In this document: positions 21,605-29,801 of the stretch, piece by piece
Numbering within the stretch: the stretch's first letter is position 1
Layout: every line of letters begins with the position of its first letter
Origin: JBKHAJ01 sp964641125
GTDB taxonomy: Bacteria; Spirochaetota; Spirochaetia; SPDA01; CAZSGZ01
Direction of reading: 5' to 3'
NCBI GenBank assembly: GCA_964641125.1
Contig: CAZXMO010000011.1
Location: 1-63,681, forward strand
DNA: 63,681 nucleotides
Program-made: the position numbers and the translations under genes
Notes under the pieces: generated by a model
Seen by the model: only the letters and a program-made list of their open reading frames with translations
The model's database searches: none
What the model was told of the DNA's origin: nothing

Positions 21605-21622
21605 AGTATGAGTAATATACTA
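21604..21622. promoter_or_regulatory. Dyad at the copA start, candidate operator
   Basis: TAGTAT at 21604-21609 and ATACTA at 21617-21622 form a dyad with a 7-bp spacer directly at the copA start codon. It does not match the CueR, CopY or CsoR consensus as I know them, so the assignment as a metal operator is only positional. Confidence 0.3.
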
Positions 21623-21661
21623 AGAGAAACTCCCGGGGCAAAGGTAGTGTCCAAAAGATTG

Positions 21662-21865
21662 CTAGACGACCGGGGTGATGATCCCCAGTCCGAGGAGCTC
21701 CTCGAAGATGCATTTGTTGTAGTACCTTTCGGTGACGACCGTGTGCCCCGAAAAGCTGTGGACCGACTCCACTGTATAGACGTCGTCCTCTTCATCCCGG
21801 ATAATCAAGCGATGCTCGATTCCATCGGGCAGGTTCATCCTGTAGTTCCGTGTCCGTTTCTTCAT
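21662..21865 (-). CDS. Small conserved-looking hypothetical protein (67 aa)
   Basis: A short soluble protein starting MKKRTRNYRMNLPDGIEHRL, rich in charged residues and ending GLGIITPVV. No family recognised. A strong GAGGAGG site lies 9 nt before the ATG, which supports translation. It lies about 60 bp upstream of copA on the same strand, so it may be co-transcribed. It has one cysteine and no metal motif, so a copper role is not implied by its sequence. Confidence 0.6.
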   Translation of the reverse strand: MKKRTRNYRMNLPDGIEHRLIIRDEEDDVYTVESVHSFSGHTVVTERYYNKCIFEELLGLGIITPVV

Positions 21866-21947
21866 GCCCTAGCCTCCTCGACGGTACGCAAGGCTCAGCG
21901 CTGAAACAATTCCGTACATTAATATCATCGGCATGTCTTTTTTTTGC

Positions 21948-21976
21948 TTGACCCGGGGTAATCCTTTCTCTACAGT
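21948..21976 (+). promoter_or_regulatory. Predicted sigma-70-type promoter of the FAD reductase gene
   Basis: TTGACC at 21948-21953 and TACAGT at 21971-21976 with a 17-bp spacer. Transcription would start near 21983, leaving a leader of only about 13 nt without a clear ribosome site. Confidence 0.6.
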
Positions 21977-21995
21977 TTTGCCGTGGGTTAAAAAA

Positions 21996-23108
21996 ATGAA
22001 CGAAAAATGGGATGTAATCATCGTGGGAGCGGGTCCCGCCGGGTCTTCAGCGGCCCTGGAGCTGAAGCGGGCGGGAGTTCCTAAAGTGCTCCTCGTGGAC
22101 AAAAGCAGTTTTCCCCGAACGAAGGTGTGCGCCGGCGGATTGGGACCCCGGACGCGAAAGATACTTGCCGAGATGGGACTCTGGGACGAGATCGCTCCCC
22201 ACACCTACCCGATTCGAGGGGCCCGGCTGGTTACCGCCAAAGGGAAAACGCTTCGTTTAAGCGGAGGGGAATCGGCGGCGGTCATGCCCCGGTCCGATTT
22301 CGATTCCTTTCTGGTGAAAAAGGCGGCGGCAGCGGGCGCGGTGTTCCGCGACTCGACCCGGGTCGTCGGTCTTCACCACGAGGCGGAACGGGTCCGCGGG
22401 ATAATTATGGAGAACGGCTCGGTCGAGGAAGTCACCGATCGCGGCACCGTACTCGCCGCGAACGGAGCAAATACGGCTTTCAATCCGAACCGGGGACGAG
22501 GCGGATATCTCGCAACCGCCATGGCATGGTTCGAGAATTTCCCCTTCGAGCCCAATCACCTCGAGCTCATATTCGATTCCAGGGTGGCGCCCCACTATCT
22601 CTGGATCTTCCCGGAAAGCGAAAAACGGGTGAATGTAGGAACCGCGGTATTTTATGACCGCCTCGAGACCCGAAAGATCATGGAGCTCTTCGACGAGGTC
22701 CTGCGTGAAAGCCTCGGCGATCGTCTGGCCGGGGCAACGGAAACGGACCGCCGCAGGAGCTTTCCCATTACCGGAAGCCGCTTCGTACGGATACCCGAGA
22801 GACCCGGGCTCCTGTGTATCGGAGAGGCCGCCCGATTGGTCAATCTCTTCACCGGCGAAGGCATTCCCCATGCCATAGAGAGCGGCCGGACCGCGGCGGA
22901 GGTGATTTCCCGAGTAGTCCACGGACCACCCGAAGCGGCGGTAAATACCGTAGGAAGAGAGCTCGAACGGCTCCTCCGCCGCAGGCTGGGGGCAAGCCTC
23001 TTTGCGGGACATCTCCTCTGCTCTTTCGGTCACCCTCTTCTCAACACAGTGGGGCACCTCTCGGGCCTCAAAGCGGTCAAGCGGGTTATATCGGCGGCTT
23101 TTTCCTGA
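21996..23108 (+). CDS. Geranylgeranyl-reductase-family FAD-dependent oxidoreductase
   Basis: This 370-residue flavoprotein has the FAD-binding VIIVGAGPAGSSAALEL at residues 7-23, the KVCAGGLGPRT block typical of the GGR family, and a C-terminal CIGEAARLVNLFTGEGIPHAIESG flavin motif. Family members saturate isoprenoid double bonds of lipids or quinones in the membrane. The open frame extends upstream to 21933, but the -10 box lies in that part, so the ATG at 21996 is preferred. It appears monocistronic. The actual substrate is unknown. Confidence 0.86.
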   Translation: MNEKWDVIIVGAGPAGSSAALELKRAGVPKVLLVDKSSFPRTKVCAGGLGPRTRKILAEMGLWDEIAPHTYPIRGARLVTAKGKTLRLSGGESAAVMPRSDFDSFLVKKAAAAGAVFRDSTRVVGLHHEAERVRGIIMENGSVEEVTDRGTVLAANGANTAFNPNRGRGGYLATAMAWFENFPFEPNHLELIFDSRVAPHYLWIFPESEKRVNVGTAVFYDRLETRKIMELFDEVLRESLGDRLAGATETDRRRSFPITGSRFVRIPERPGLLCIGEAARLVNLFTGEGIPHAIESGRTAAEVISRVVHGPPEAAVNTVGRELERLLRRRLGASLFAGHLLCSFGHPLLNTVGHLSGLKAVKRVISAAFS

Positions 23109-23221
23109 AGACGGGAGTTCTAGGAACAATTTAACACGTATTCCCTATACGACTCGATTATTTTTGAGTAAAATGTGGTATATATTACCTTTACAAAAAG
23201 TGAACAAGGAGATTATACACT

Positions 23222-23521
23222 ATGGCTGAAAACCAAGATCAGAAACAGAACGGGGAGCAGGAACGGATTGCAGAGGCCCGGAAGATAGCCCGGGAGAAGG
23301 TGGGTTTCATACGGCATTTTATCATCTACGTCGTAGTCATCGCTTTTCTTGCCGTCATCAACAACGTTACCTCCTCCGGATATCAGTGGTGGCTGTGGCC
23401 GGCCCTCGGTTGGGGCATCGGAGTGGTCCTCAACTTCTTCTCGGTCTATCTCTTTCACGGAAAGGGCTTAGAGGAAAGGATTATGAAGAGCGAACTCGAC
23501 AAGATGGGCGGAGATAAATGA
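23222..23521 (+). CDS. 2TM-domain membrane protein
   Basis: This 99-residue protein has a charged N-terminal helix (AEARKIAREKVGFIRHF) and two transmembrane helices (about 32-50 and 58-78, with WWLWPALGWGIGVVLNFFSVY). This is the 2TM family pattern, often found next to histidine kinases or DUF4097 proteins; its role is unknown. AAGGAG lies shortly before the ATG. Its stop overlaps the next gene's start by 4 bp. Confidence 0.85.
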   Translation: MAENQDQKQNGEQERIAEARKIAREKVGFIRHFIIYVVVIAFLAVINNVTSSGYQWWLWPALGWGIGVVLNFFSVYLFHGKGLEERIMKSELDKMGGDK

Positions 23522-24402
23522 GACGCTCCGGAATAGATATCCTAGGAGTCCTCTTCGGGCTCATCGCCTTAGGGATCGTCCTTTTCGCGGGCATCACCCT
23601 CTTCTCCGGGGGGGGATTCACCGACAGGTGGTCCCCCTTTTCCGGCGACTTCCGGGGCTTCCGGACGGGAGGCCGGGTCGAAGAATCGGGGGAAGAGACA
23701 ATCGAAGGCGGCTTCGAAACGATCGACCTGGAAAACATAGCCGGATCGGTGACGGTTCACGGATGGGACCGGGATTACGTCCGGGTGGAATACGTCAAGA
23801 GCGCCCCCACCCGGCAGTACCTCGACGACCTCTACGTCGGCATCGAGCGGAACCGAGGGGTCCTCGAAATATCCCGGGAGTCCCGGAAGACGGGCCCCTC
23901 GATGCGGGGTACGATCCGCTTCGAAATGTGGATCCCCGCGACAGTCGCGGAACTGGATATAAAGAGCGTAAGCGGTAAAATCGAACTCGAGGGGATGAGC
24001 GATACCGTCGATCTCGATCTCGCTACCACCTCCGGACGAATTCTTACGGACAACGGGGGTAATTTCAGGGCAAAGAGCATCAGCGGCAGCGTCGATTTCG
24101 TTTCCACCGGAGATGAAGTCGACATTCGCACCACCTCGGGGCGTATCGAGGGGACGGTTCGGAAGATGGTACCGGACGGACGTATCGAGATCCGCTCGGT
24201 CTCGGGCTCGGTGAGGATCGCGGTACCCGCCGATTTCGGCGCCCAGGTAGACCTCCGCTCGGTAAGCGGCTCGGTAAATACCGACATGCCGGTCGAGGTC
24301 TTCTCCTCGAAGCGGAACAGCCTCGAAGGAACCATCGGCGACGGAGGGGCGGAGGTAGATATCTCCACTACCTCGGGATCGATCCGGATCCGGGAGCTGT
24401 AA
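23518..24402 (+). CDS. DUF4097-family beta-strand-repeat envelope protein
   Basis: This 294-residue protein has an N-terminal membrane anchor (ILGVLFGLIALGIVLFAGITLF) and then a right-handed beta-helix-like body. About six repeats of the type IKSVSGKIELEG / ISTTSGSIRI run through residues 120-294. It is typical of DUF4097 (YvlB-like, putative adhesin) proteins, whose function is unsettled but often tied to envelope stress. The 4-bp overlap with the 2TM gene means co-translation. The repeat body probably lies outside the cytoplasmic membrane. Confidence 0.85.
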   Translation: MRRSGIDILGVLFGLIALGIVLFAGITLFSGGGFTDRWSPFSGDFRGFRTGGRVEESGEETIEGGFETIDLENIAGSVTVHGWDRDYVRVEYVKSAPTRQYLDDLYVGIERNRGVLEISRESRKTGPSMRGTIRFEMWIPATVAELDIKSVSGKIELEGMSDTVDLDLATTSGRILTDNGGNFRAKSISGSVDFVSTGDEVDIRTTSGRIEGTVRKMVPDGRIEIRSVSGSVRIAVPADFGAQVDLRSVSGSVNTDMPVEVFSSKRNSLEGTIGDGGAEVDISTTSGSIRIREL

Positions 24403-24412
24403 GCCTGTTTTC

Positions 24413-25585
24413 ATGAAGACCCGAAGCTTTCCACTTCTCACTGTCGGTATCCTCGGCGGCGGACAGCTCGCGAGAATGATGATCTACGAATCCCGGAAGC
24501 TCGGTATCTCTTTCACCGTCCTCGATTCCGATCCCGAGGCCCCCGCGGGGGCTCTCGCGGATACCTTTATCCGGGGAGGACTCTACGATCCCGGCGCCCT
24601 CGAGCGGGCGGCCGAAAAGAGCGACGTGCTCACCTACGATATCGAACACATCGATACAGCCGTTCTCACCCGTCTCGAAGCACAGGGACGGCGTGTTTAT
24701 CCCTCCCCGGCATGCCTCGCGACCATCCAGGACAAGCTCGAGCAGAAGAGGCTCCTTCGGGCCGCCGGTATCCCCATCCCCATGTTTCATGCCCTTACCG
24801 CGAAGGACACCGATTATCCCTTCGCCCCGCCGTGGGTCCAGAAGGCCCGCACCGGAGGCTACGACGGGCGGGGAGTCTTCGTGGTACGGAGCGAGGCCGA
24901 TTTAGCCGACCTCATCCCCGGCGACACAATGGCGGAAGAACAGGTGGACATCCGGAAGGAGCTCGCCGTGATGGTCGCCCGGGGAGCCGACGGGGCTACC
25001 GCCGTCTACCCGGTTACGGAGATGATTTTCGACCCCGCTATGAATATCTGCACCCGGGTCGTTGCCCCGGCGGATGTTTCGGATTCTCTTAGGCGGCAAG
25101 CCGAGGAGATCGCCGTGGAAACCGCCCGGGCATTGAATATCGTCGGGGCAGCCGGGATCGAGCTCTTCCTCGACACCCGCGGCCGTATCCTCGTCAATGA
25201 AGCGGCACCCCGTCCCCACAATTCGGGGCACTACACCATCGAGGCCTGCGCGACCTCCCAGTTCGAGCAGCATATTCGGGCGGTATCCGGCTTACCCCTC
25301 GGAAGCACCGAGCTCTACCGTCCCGCGGTCATGATCAACCTCCTAGGCGCCGCACCCTCCGCGGCCGCACGGAAGAGAGCCGTCGATACAGCGCCGGTCA
25401 TCGAAGGACTCGACGAACTCCTCGCCGTTCCCGGCGCGTCTTTCCATTTCTACGGAAAGAAGGTGTGCAGGCCCGGCCGCAAGATGGGGCACATCACCGT
25501 GACCGCCCCCACCCGGACCGAAGCCCTGAGCAGAGCGGAAGAGATCGAAAGAACGGTCGGTATCTACGGTCCCGAAGAGCGCTGA
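24413..25585 (+). CDS. purK: N5-carboxyaminoimidazole ribonucleotide synthase
   Basis: This 390-residue ATP-grasp enzyme makes N5-CAIR from AIR, bicarbonate and ATP in purine synthesis. The N-terminal GILGGGQLARMM is diagnostic, followed by the ATP-grasp blocks VQKARTGGYDGRGVFVV and ELAVMVARG, and NEAAPRPHNSGHYTIEAC near residues 262-280. It lies 10 bp after the DUF4097 gene with no clear ribosome site, so it may rely on read-through. The downstream purE lies 31 bp away; K before E is the less common order. Confidence 0.96.
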   Translation: MKTRSFPLLTVGILGGGQLARMMIYESRKLGISFTVLDSDPEAPAGALADTFIRGGLYDPGALERAAEKSDVLTYDIEHIDTAVLTRLEAQGRRVYPSPACLATIQDKLEQKRLLRAAGIPIPMFHALTAKDTDYPFAPPWVQKARTGGYDGRGVFVVRSEADLADLIPGDTMAEEQVDIRKELAVMVARGADGATAVYPVTEMIFDPAMNICTRVVAPADVSDSLRRQAEEIAVETARALNIVGAAGIELFLDTRGRILVNEAAPRPHNSGHYTIEACATSQFEQHIRAVSGLPLGSTELYRPAVMINLLGAAPSAAARKRAVDTAPVIEGLDELLAVPGASFHFYGKKVCRPGRKMGHITVTAPTRTEALSRAEEIERTVGIYGPEER

Positions 25586-25616
25586 ATCCTGCTATACTCG
25601 AGAGTGAGGAGAGGAA

Positions 25617-26150
25617 ATGAGATCACCTAAAGTCGGAATTATTATGGGAAGCGACTCGGACCTTACGGTCATGAAAGCGGCGGCGGAGGTCTTGGAGGGG
25701 ATGGAGATCCCCTACGAGCTCACCGTGGTGTCCGCCCACCGGACCCCCGACAGGATGTACCGGTACGCCCGGGAAGCGGAAGAGCGGGGTCTTCAGGTCA
25801 TCATCGCGGGAGCGGGGGGCGCGGCGCACCTTCCCGGAATGGTGGCCTCCCTAACAACCCTGCCGGTTATAGGAGTACCGGTCAGAACTTCTTCCTTGAG
25901 CGGTCTCGATTCGCTTCTTTCGATCGTCCAGATGCCCAGGGGCATCCCCGTCGCCACCGTGGCCATCAACAACGCCAAGAACGCGGGCCTCCTCGCGGCG
26001 CGAATTCTCGGCATTTCCTCGAGTGAGGTAAGATCCTGGGTCAAGGCGTATACGGAATCGTCTAAGCGGGAAGTCGAGGAGAAGGCCGGGGACCTGGAAA
26101 CCAAGGGATACGAGAAGTATCTGGAAGACCGGGGCGGCCCGGAGGGCTGA
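25617..26150 (+). CDS. purE: N5-carboxyaminoimidazole ribonucleotide mutase
   Basis: This 177-residue enzyme converts N5-CAIR to CAIR, the step after PurK. It starts with VGIIMGSDSDLTVM, has VVSAHRTPDRMY and GAGGAAHLPGMVASLT (active-site His), and QMPRGIPVATVAINNAKNAGLLAARIL. GAGAGGAA lies just before the ATG. The presence of both purK and purE fits the two-step bacterial route. The C-terminal helix is slightly longer than in short family members. Confidence 0.97.
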   Translation: MRSPKVGIIMGSDSDLTVMKAAAEVLEGMEIPYELTVVSAHRTPDRMYRYAREAEERGLQVIIAGAGGAAHLPGMVASLTTLPVIGVPVRTSSLSGLDSLLSIVQMPRGIPVATVAINNAKNAGLLAARILGISSSEVRSWVKAYTESSKREVEEKAGDLETKGYEKYLEDRGGPEG

Positions 26151-26165
26151 ACTCGCCCTCCCGCA

Positions 26166-26969
26166 TCATCCTCCCGCTTCGAAGCCGGGATAGAGGGTCA
26201 TGCCGCCGTCGATGTAGATGGTGGTTCCGGTGATGTAGTCCGAGGCGTCCGAGGAAAGCCATACCGCGACATCCCCCACCTCTTCCGGCTCGCCGATCCG
26301 CTTGTTGGGGATAAGCTTTAAAAGATCAGCCTCCGCTTCGGGGGTTTCCCAGGCGGGGCGGTTCAAGGGGGTCCGGATGGCCCCCGGGGAAATGGCGTTG
26401 CACCGGATCTTCCTCGAGGCGTACTCCTGGGCGACGCTCTTCATGAGGAGGACGATCCCCCCCTTCGAAGCGGCGTAGCTGACCCGTTCGGCCCAGGGAA
26501 TCACGTCGTGGACCGAGCTCATGCAGATGATCTTGCCCAACGCCTTGGAGACCGGCCGCATTCCCCGGCGCAAGAACTCCCTCACCGCCTCCCGGGTGCA
26601 CAGGAAATGCCCCGTCAGATGGGTCCCCACCACGGCGTTCCACTGATCGAGGCTCATCGTATCGAAGGGTTCGTCTATCTGGATCCCCGAATTATTCAGC
26701 ATGATATCTACGGTGCCGAACTTGTCGATGGTCTGCTCGAACATCTTCTGTACCTGCTCCTCGCTGCCCACATCGGCGCCGACGGCGATTGCATCGCCCC
26801 CTTCCCGGATGATCCGGTCAGCGAGCTCCTCGCCGGAACTCTTGTTGGTGTGGTAGTTGACCACCACCTTGGCCCCCGCCTTCGCTAAGCTGTAGGCGCA
26901 GGCCTTGCCGATTCCGGAGCTCGCCCCGGTTACTATCGCTATCTGATCCTTAAGCGGTTTCATTTCCAT
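26166..26969 (-). CDS. Glucose 1-dehydrogenase-like short-chain dehydrogenase
   Basis: This 267-residue SDR has the NAD(P) motif TGASSGIG, catalytic Ser in MSSVHDVIPWAE, YAASKGG (Tyr/Lys) and an end reading GGMTLYP. The SSVH-IPW block and the GGMTLYP end are characteristic of Bacillus-type glucose 1-dehydrogenases that make gluconolactone from glucose. It is the last gene of a three-gene unit with the mannonate oxidoreductase-like SDR and the TIM-barrel protein, controlled by the operator at 28816. AAGGAG precedes the start. A close paralogue lies at 58432-59274. The substrate could be another aldose. Confidence 0.85.
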   Translation of the reverse strand: MEMKPLKDQIAIVTGASSGIGKACAYSLAKAGAKVVVNYHTNKSSGEELADRIIREGGDAIAVGADVGSEEQVQKMFEQTIDKFGTVDIMLNNSGIQIDEPFDTMSLDQWNAVVGTHLTGHFLCTREAVREFLRRGMRPVSKALGKIICMSSVHDVIPWAERVSYAASKGGIVLLMKSVAQEYASRKIRCNAISPGAIRTPLNRPAWETPEAEADLLKLIPNKRIGEPEEVGDVAVWLSSDASDYITGTTIYIDGGMTLYPGFEAGG

Positions 26970-26985
26970 ATAATAGTGCTCCTTA

Positions 26986-27840
26986 TCAAATAGCGTAGGA
27001 GGAAAATCCCCCGTCTATCGGGACTACCGTTCCGGTGACGAACCGGGAGGCATCGGACAGCAGCCACACCACGGCTCCTAAGAGCTCCTCCGGCTCGCCG
27101 TAGCGCCCCATGGGAGTGTGGGCCACGACCTTTTTTGCCCGCGGAGTGAGCTCGCCGGTCTCCTGGTTGATGTGGAGGAAACGGAGCTGTTCGGTCATAA
27201 AGAACCCCGGAGCGATGGCGTTGACCCTGACTCCGGTATGGGAAAAGTGGACCGCCGCCCACCGGGTAAAGTTACTTACCGCCGCCTTCGCCGCCGAGTA
27301 GGCGCCGACTTTGGTCAGGGGGGTAAAGGCGCTCATTGAGCTTACGTTCACCACCGCCCCCCGCTTGTTCTCCGCCATGCCCCGGATAAAGACCTTGGTG
27401 GTCAGGAAGGTGCCTAAAAAATTGAGGGCGAAGGTCTTATCGAACCCCTCGAAGGTGAGGTCGAAGAACCCCTTCAAGTCGGAGCTATCGAGATCCTCGA
27501 GCTCGAAAAACTCCTTGTCGGTGCTCCCCTGTGGATTGTTTCCCCCGGCCCCGTTTATGAGGAAATCGGGGACTCCCCACAGATCGCTTATCTCTTTATA
27601 GACCTCACGAAGATTGACCTCCTCGAGAACGTTGCAGGCAAAGGCCCGGGCAATCCCCCCCGCGTCGGTTATCGCCTTCTCGCGCTTCTTCCCGTTTTCC
27701 AGGTTGAGATCGAGGATAGCCACCTTGACACCCATCTCGGCCAAGGCCTCGGCCATGGTCCCGCAGAGTTCGCCCCCGCCGCCGGTTATGGCGACCGTCT
27801 TTCCCGTTATATCGAACTGCTCGAGTACGTTGTATTTCAT
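26986..27840 (-). CDS. SDR-family D-mannonate oxidoreductase (fructuronate reductase-like)
   Basis: This 284-residue SDR has an unusual cofactor loop (TGGGGELCGTMAEAL), an NGAGGNNP block, catalytic Ser in NVSSMSAF and YSAAKAAV. The insert after GNNPQGSTD and the FNLFGT-like FALNFLGTFLTTKVF segment match the SDR subgroup annotated as D-mannonate oxidoreductase, which interconverts fructuronate and mannonate. That would place it in hexuronate breakdown. It is the middle gene of the operator-controlled operon; a GGGGAG site precedes the ATG. Substrate assignment is by family resemblance. Confidence 0.82.
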   Translation of the reverse strand: MKYNVLEQFDITGKTVAITGGGGELCGTMAEALAEMGVKVAILDLNLENGKKREKAITDAGGIARAFACNVLEEVNLREVYKEISDLWGVPDFLINGAGGNNPQGSTDKEFFELEDLDSSDLKGFFDLTFEGFDKTFALNFLGTFLTTKVFIRGMAENKRGAVVNVSSMSAFTPLTKVGAYSAAKAAVSNFTRWAAVHFSHTGVRVNAIAPGFFMTEQLRFLHINQETGELTPRAKKVVAHTPMGRYGEPEELLGAVVWLLSDASRFVTGTVVPIDGGFSSYAI

Positions 27841-27852
27841 CGTGTTTCTCCC

Positions 27853-28782
27853 CTACTCGATAGTTTCGAGGGGTACGAATTGCCGAAGATAGTTCCTGCT
27901 CTGAAGCAATGCCCGCTTCCGCGCCTCGAGGCTGTCCTCGTAGGCCCGGTCCTCGACCTCGACTACCACCGGCCCGTCGTACCCGATGTCGGTCAACGCC
28001 GAAAAGAACATGCCCCAGTCGACATCACCTAAACCCGGGAGCTTCGGTGAATGGAACTCCAAAGGTGTGGCCAGGATTCCCACCTCGTCGAGGCGATGAA
28101 GGTCCACCTTAGCGTCTTTCAGGTGGACGTGGAAGATCTTGTCCTTGAACTCACGAATAGGAGCGATATAATCGATAAACTGCCACACAAGATGAGAGGG
28201 ATCGTAATTGAGCCCGAAGTAATCGGAGGGGATCGCTTCGAACATCCGCCGCCATATCGCGGGGGAATGGGCCAGGTTCTTCCCCGCCGGCCACTCATCT
28301 GAACTGAAGAACATAGGACAGTTCTCGATGCCGATGCGGACCTTCTTCGCCTCGGCGTGCTTCACGATCTCCGGCCACACCTCTTTGAATTTTCCGAAGT
28401 TGTACTCCAGGTCCCGGGTATGGTCCCGGCCGACAAAGGTGTTCATGTTCGAAAGCCCCAAGAGGGCCGCCCCGTCGATGACCTTCTTGATGTGATCGAC
28501 GAAGAACTTAGCCTGCTCCCCGTCCGCGTCCAGGGGATTCGGATAGTATCCGAGGCCCGATGCGGCCACCTTCTTAGACACGAGGTAGTCATTCACCTTC
28601 TTCGCGCCCTTTTCATCGAAACCGGTCACGTCCACATGGGTGACCCCGGCGTATCGCCGTTCGGCTTTTCCTTTCGGCCAGCACAGAAGCTCCACGCAGC
28701 CGAAACCGTTATCGCTTGCAAAATCGACGACCTCTTCGAAACTCCGGTCGGCGAGAATAGCGCTCACAAATCCTAACTTCAT
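27853..28782 (-). CDS. TIM-barrel sugar isomerase/epimerase family protein
   Basis: This 309-residue protein belongs to the xylose isomerase-like TIM-barrel family. Metal-ligand-type residues appear in IGIENCPM (Glu), YDPSHLVWQ (Asp/His), HVHLKDAKVD (His) and VVVEVEDRAYE (Glu). The family epimerises or isomerises free sugars or sugar derivatives. It is the first gene of the unit facing the GntR regulator, with GGAGGG 4 nt before the ATG. It is strongly similar along its whole length to the AT-rich copy at 33871-34785. The exact substrate is unknown. Confidence 0.88.
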   Translation of the reverse strand: MKLGFVSAILADRSFEEVVDFASDNGFGCVELLCWPKGKAERRYAGVTHVDVTGFDEKGAKKVNDYLVSKKVAASGLGYYPNPLDADGEQAKFFVDHIKKVIDGAALLGLSNMNTFVGRDHTRDLEYNFGKFKEVWPEIVKHAEAKKVRIGIENCPMFFSSDEWPAGKNLAHSPAIWRRMFEAIPSDYFGLNYDPSHLVWQFIDYIAPIREFKDKIFHVHLKDAKVDLHRLDEVGILATPLEFHSPKLPGLGDVDWGMFFSALTDIGYDGPVVVEVEDRAYEDSLEARKRALLQSRNYLRQFVPLETIE

Positions 28783-28815
28783 CGTTCCCTCCTCGATATT
28801 CAGTCCTCACTGTTC

Positions 28816-28830
28816 GGTGGCCAAGCCACC
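28816..28830. promoter_or_regulatory. Operator O1: GGTGGC-N3-GCCACC palindrome
   Basis: Perfect 6-3-6 inverted repeat placed just downstream of the -10 box of the minus-strand operon promoter, where a bound repressor would block initiation. A near-identical site (28930-28944) sits at the same relative place in the opposing promoter. The best candidate ligand is the adjacent GntR/UTRA protein. Confidence 0.8.
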
Positions 28831-28839
28831 TTAGTACTC

Positions 28840-28868
28840 ATACTATGCGATGCCCGGGCCTCTGTCAA
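28840..28868 (-). promoter_or_regulatory. Promoter of the sugar-acid operon
   Basis: On the minus strand TTGACA (28863-28868) and TAGTAT (28840-28845) are separated by exactly 17 bp. Transcription would begin near 28833, immediately before operator O1. Confidence 0.8.
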
Positions 28869-28890
28869 TCGGAATCGGCAAAACTTCCGG

Positions 28891-28919
28891 TTGACAACCC
28901 CCTCTCCGCCCCCTACAAT
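28891..28919 (+). promoter_or_regulatory. Promoter of the GntR regulator
   Basis: TTGACA (28891-28896) and TACAAT (28914-28919) with a 17-bp spacer, close to consensus. Transcription would begin near 28926, which excludes the upstream ATG at 28918 as a start codon on this transcript. Confidence 0.8.
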
Positions 28920-28929
28920 GCTAGTGGCT

Positions 28930-28944
28930 AGTGGCATAGCCACC
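28930..28944. promoter_or_regulatory. Operator O2: AGTGGC-N3-GCCACC palindrome
   Basis: Inverted repeat with 5 perfectly paired bases per arm (28931-28935 with 28939-28943), matching O1 in core and spacing. It lies between the start of transcription and the ribosome site of the regulator gene, as expected for autoregulation. Confidence 0.78.
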
Positions 28945-28956
28945 AGGGGGTACACC

Positions 28957-29739
28957 ATCAAGATAGTCCGGGAACCGATTTATCAGCAGCTCCACACCGC
29001 CTTGAAAGAGCTCATCAGCTCCGACGAATTCTCCAAAGGGGACAAATTCTTAACCGAACGGGAGATAAGCGAACGGTTCAGCGTGAGCCGGGCCACTTCC
29101 AACAAAGCCCTATCCAATCTCGTCTCCCAGGGGGTCTTAGAGTTCCGGAAGGGGGTGGGCACCTTCGTCAAGGACCCGGTCCTCGAATACGACCTTCAGG
29201 CCCTCGTCAGCTTCAACACCAAGGCCCGCAGGGCCGGAAAAGTGCCCCGCACCGAGGTCTACGAGACGGAGCTCAAAACCGCCTCCGCCTTCGAGCCGGT
29301 TGTTGCCAAGATCCTCAAGGTTAAACCCCAGGAAAAGGTCTACTTCATCAAGCGTCTCCGATTCGCCGACGATGTCCCGGTCATCCTCGAACGGCGCTTT
29401 TTAATAGAAAGGTTCTGCCCCGGTCTCGAGAGGGGAAAGCTCGAAGGGTCCCTCTACGCCCTCCTCAAGAGCGAATACCATATAGACGTCATCGGCGCCG
29501 AAGAGATTATAAAAGCCATAACCATCTCCACCGCCGACGCCTCCCTCCTTCGATGTAACGAAGGCAGCGCCGGCTTCCTGATGCTCGAAACCAGCTACCT
29601 CGAAGAGATGCAGCCATTATGGTATGCCGAAATCCTCTACCGGGGCGACAGGTACGAGCTCCGCAACCGCATAGGAAGCCTCTCCGGGGGTGTCTCTTCC
29701 ACCGACGCGATCTTAGAAGCGGGGGAACCCGAGAGCTGA
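28957..29739 (+). CDS. GntR/HutC-family (UTRA) transcriptional regulator
   Basis: About 260 residues. The N-terminal winged helix reads EPIYQQLHTALKELI, FLTEREISERFSVSRATSNKALSNLV and GVGTFVKDP, followed by a UTRA effector domain (about 85-250) with VYFIKRLRFADDVPVILERRFL. Such regulators sense a sugar derivative. The frame is open from 28891, but the promoter -10 box lies at 28914-28919. The only well-placed ribosome site, AGGGGG at 28945-28950, is followed 6 nt later by ATC, so an unusual ATC start at 28957 is the best fit. The alternative is ATG 28918 from another promoter. It probably represses itself and the divergent operon through O1/O2. Confidence 0.85.
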   Translation: MKIVREPIYQQLHTALKELISSDEFSKGDKFLTEREISERFSVSRATSNKALSNLVSQGVLEFRKGVGTFVKDPVLEYDLQALVSFNTKARRAGKVPRTEVYETELKTASAFEPVVAKILKVKPQEKVYFIKRLRFADDVPVILERRFLIERFCPGLERGKLEGSLYALLKSEYHIDVIGAEEIIKAITISTADASLLRCNEGSAGFLMLETSYLEEMQPLWYAEILYRGDRYELRNRIGSLSGGVSSTDAILEAGEPES

Positions 29740-29801
29740 GAAATAGTCGTATCTATGGTACGATAATTCTCTTAAGTCCCTTTTTCAACATGCCGAAGAA
29801 C

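Noticed and set aside
21604..21660. CueR/CsoR operator before copA
   Set aside because: The GC-rich patch here does not keep the dyad symmetry of known CueR or CsoR sites; only the weak dyad at the start codon is listed.
22257..23129. 290-residue antisense open frame in the FAD reductase gene
   Set aside because: Shadow frame; the forward strand carries intact flavin motifs over the same span.
29740..29801. Terminator between the convergent GntR and LytTR regulator genes
   Set aside because: Only a 5-bp stem with a poor T-run; not strong enough to list.
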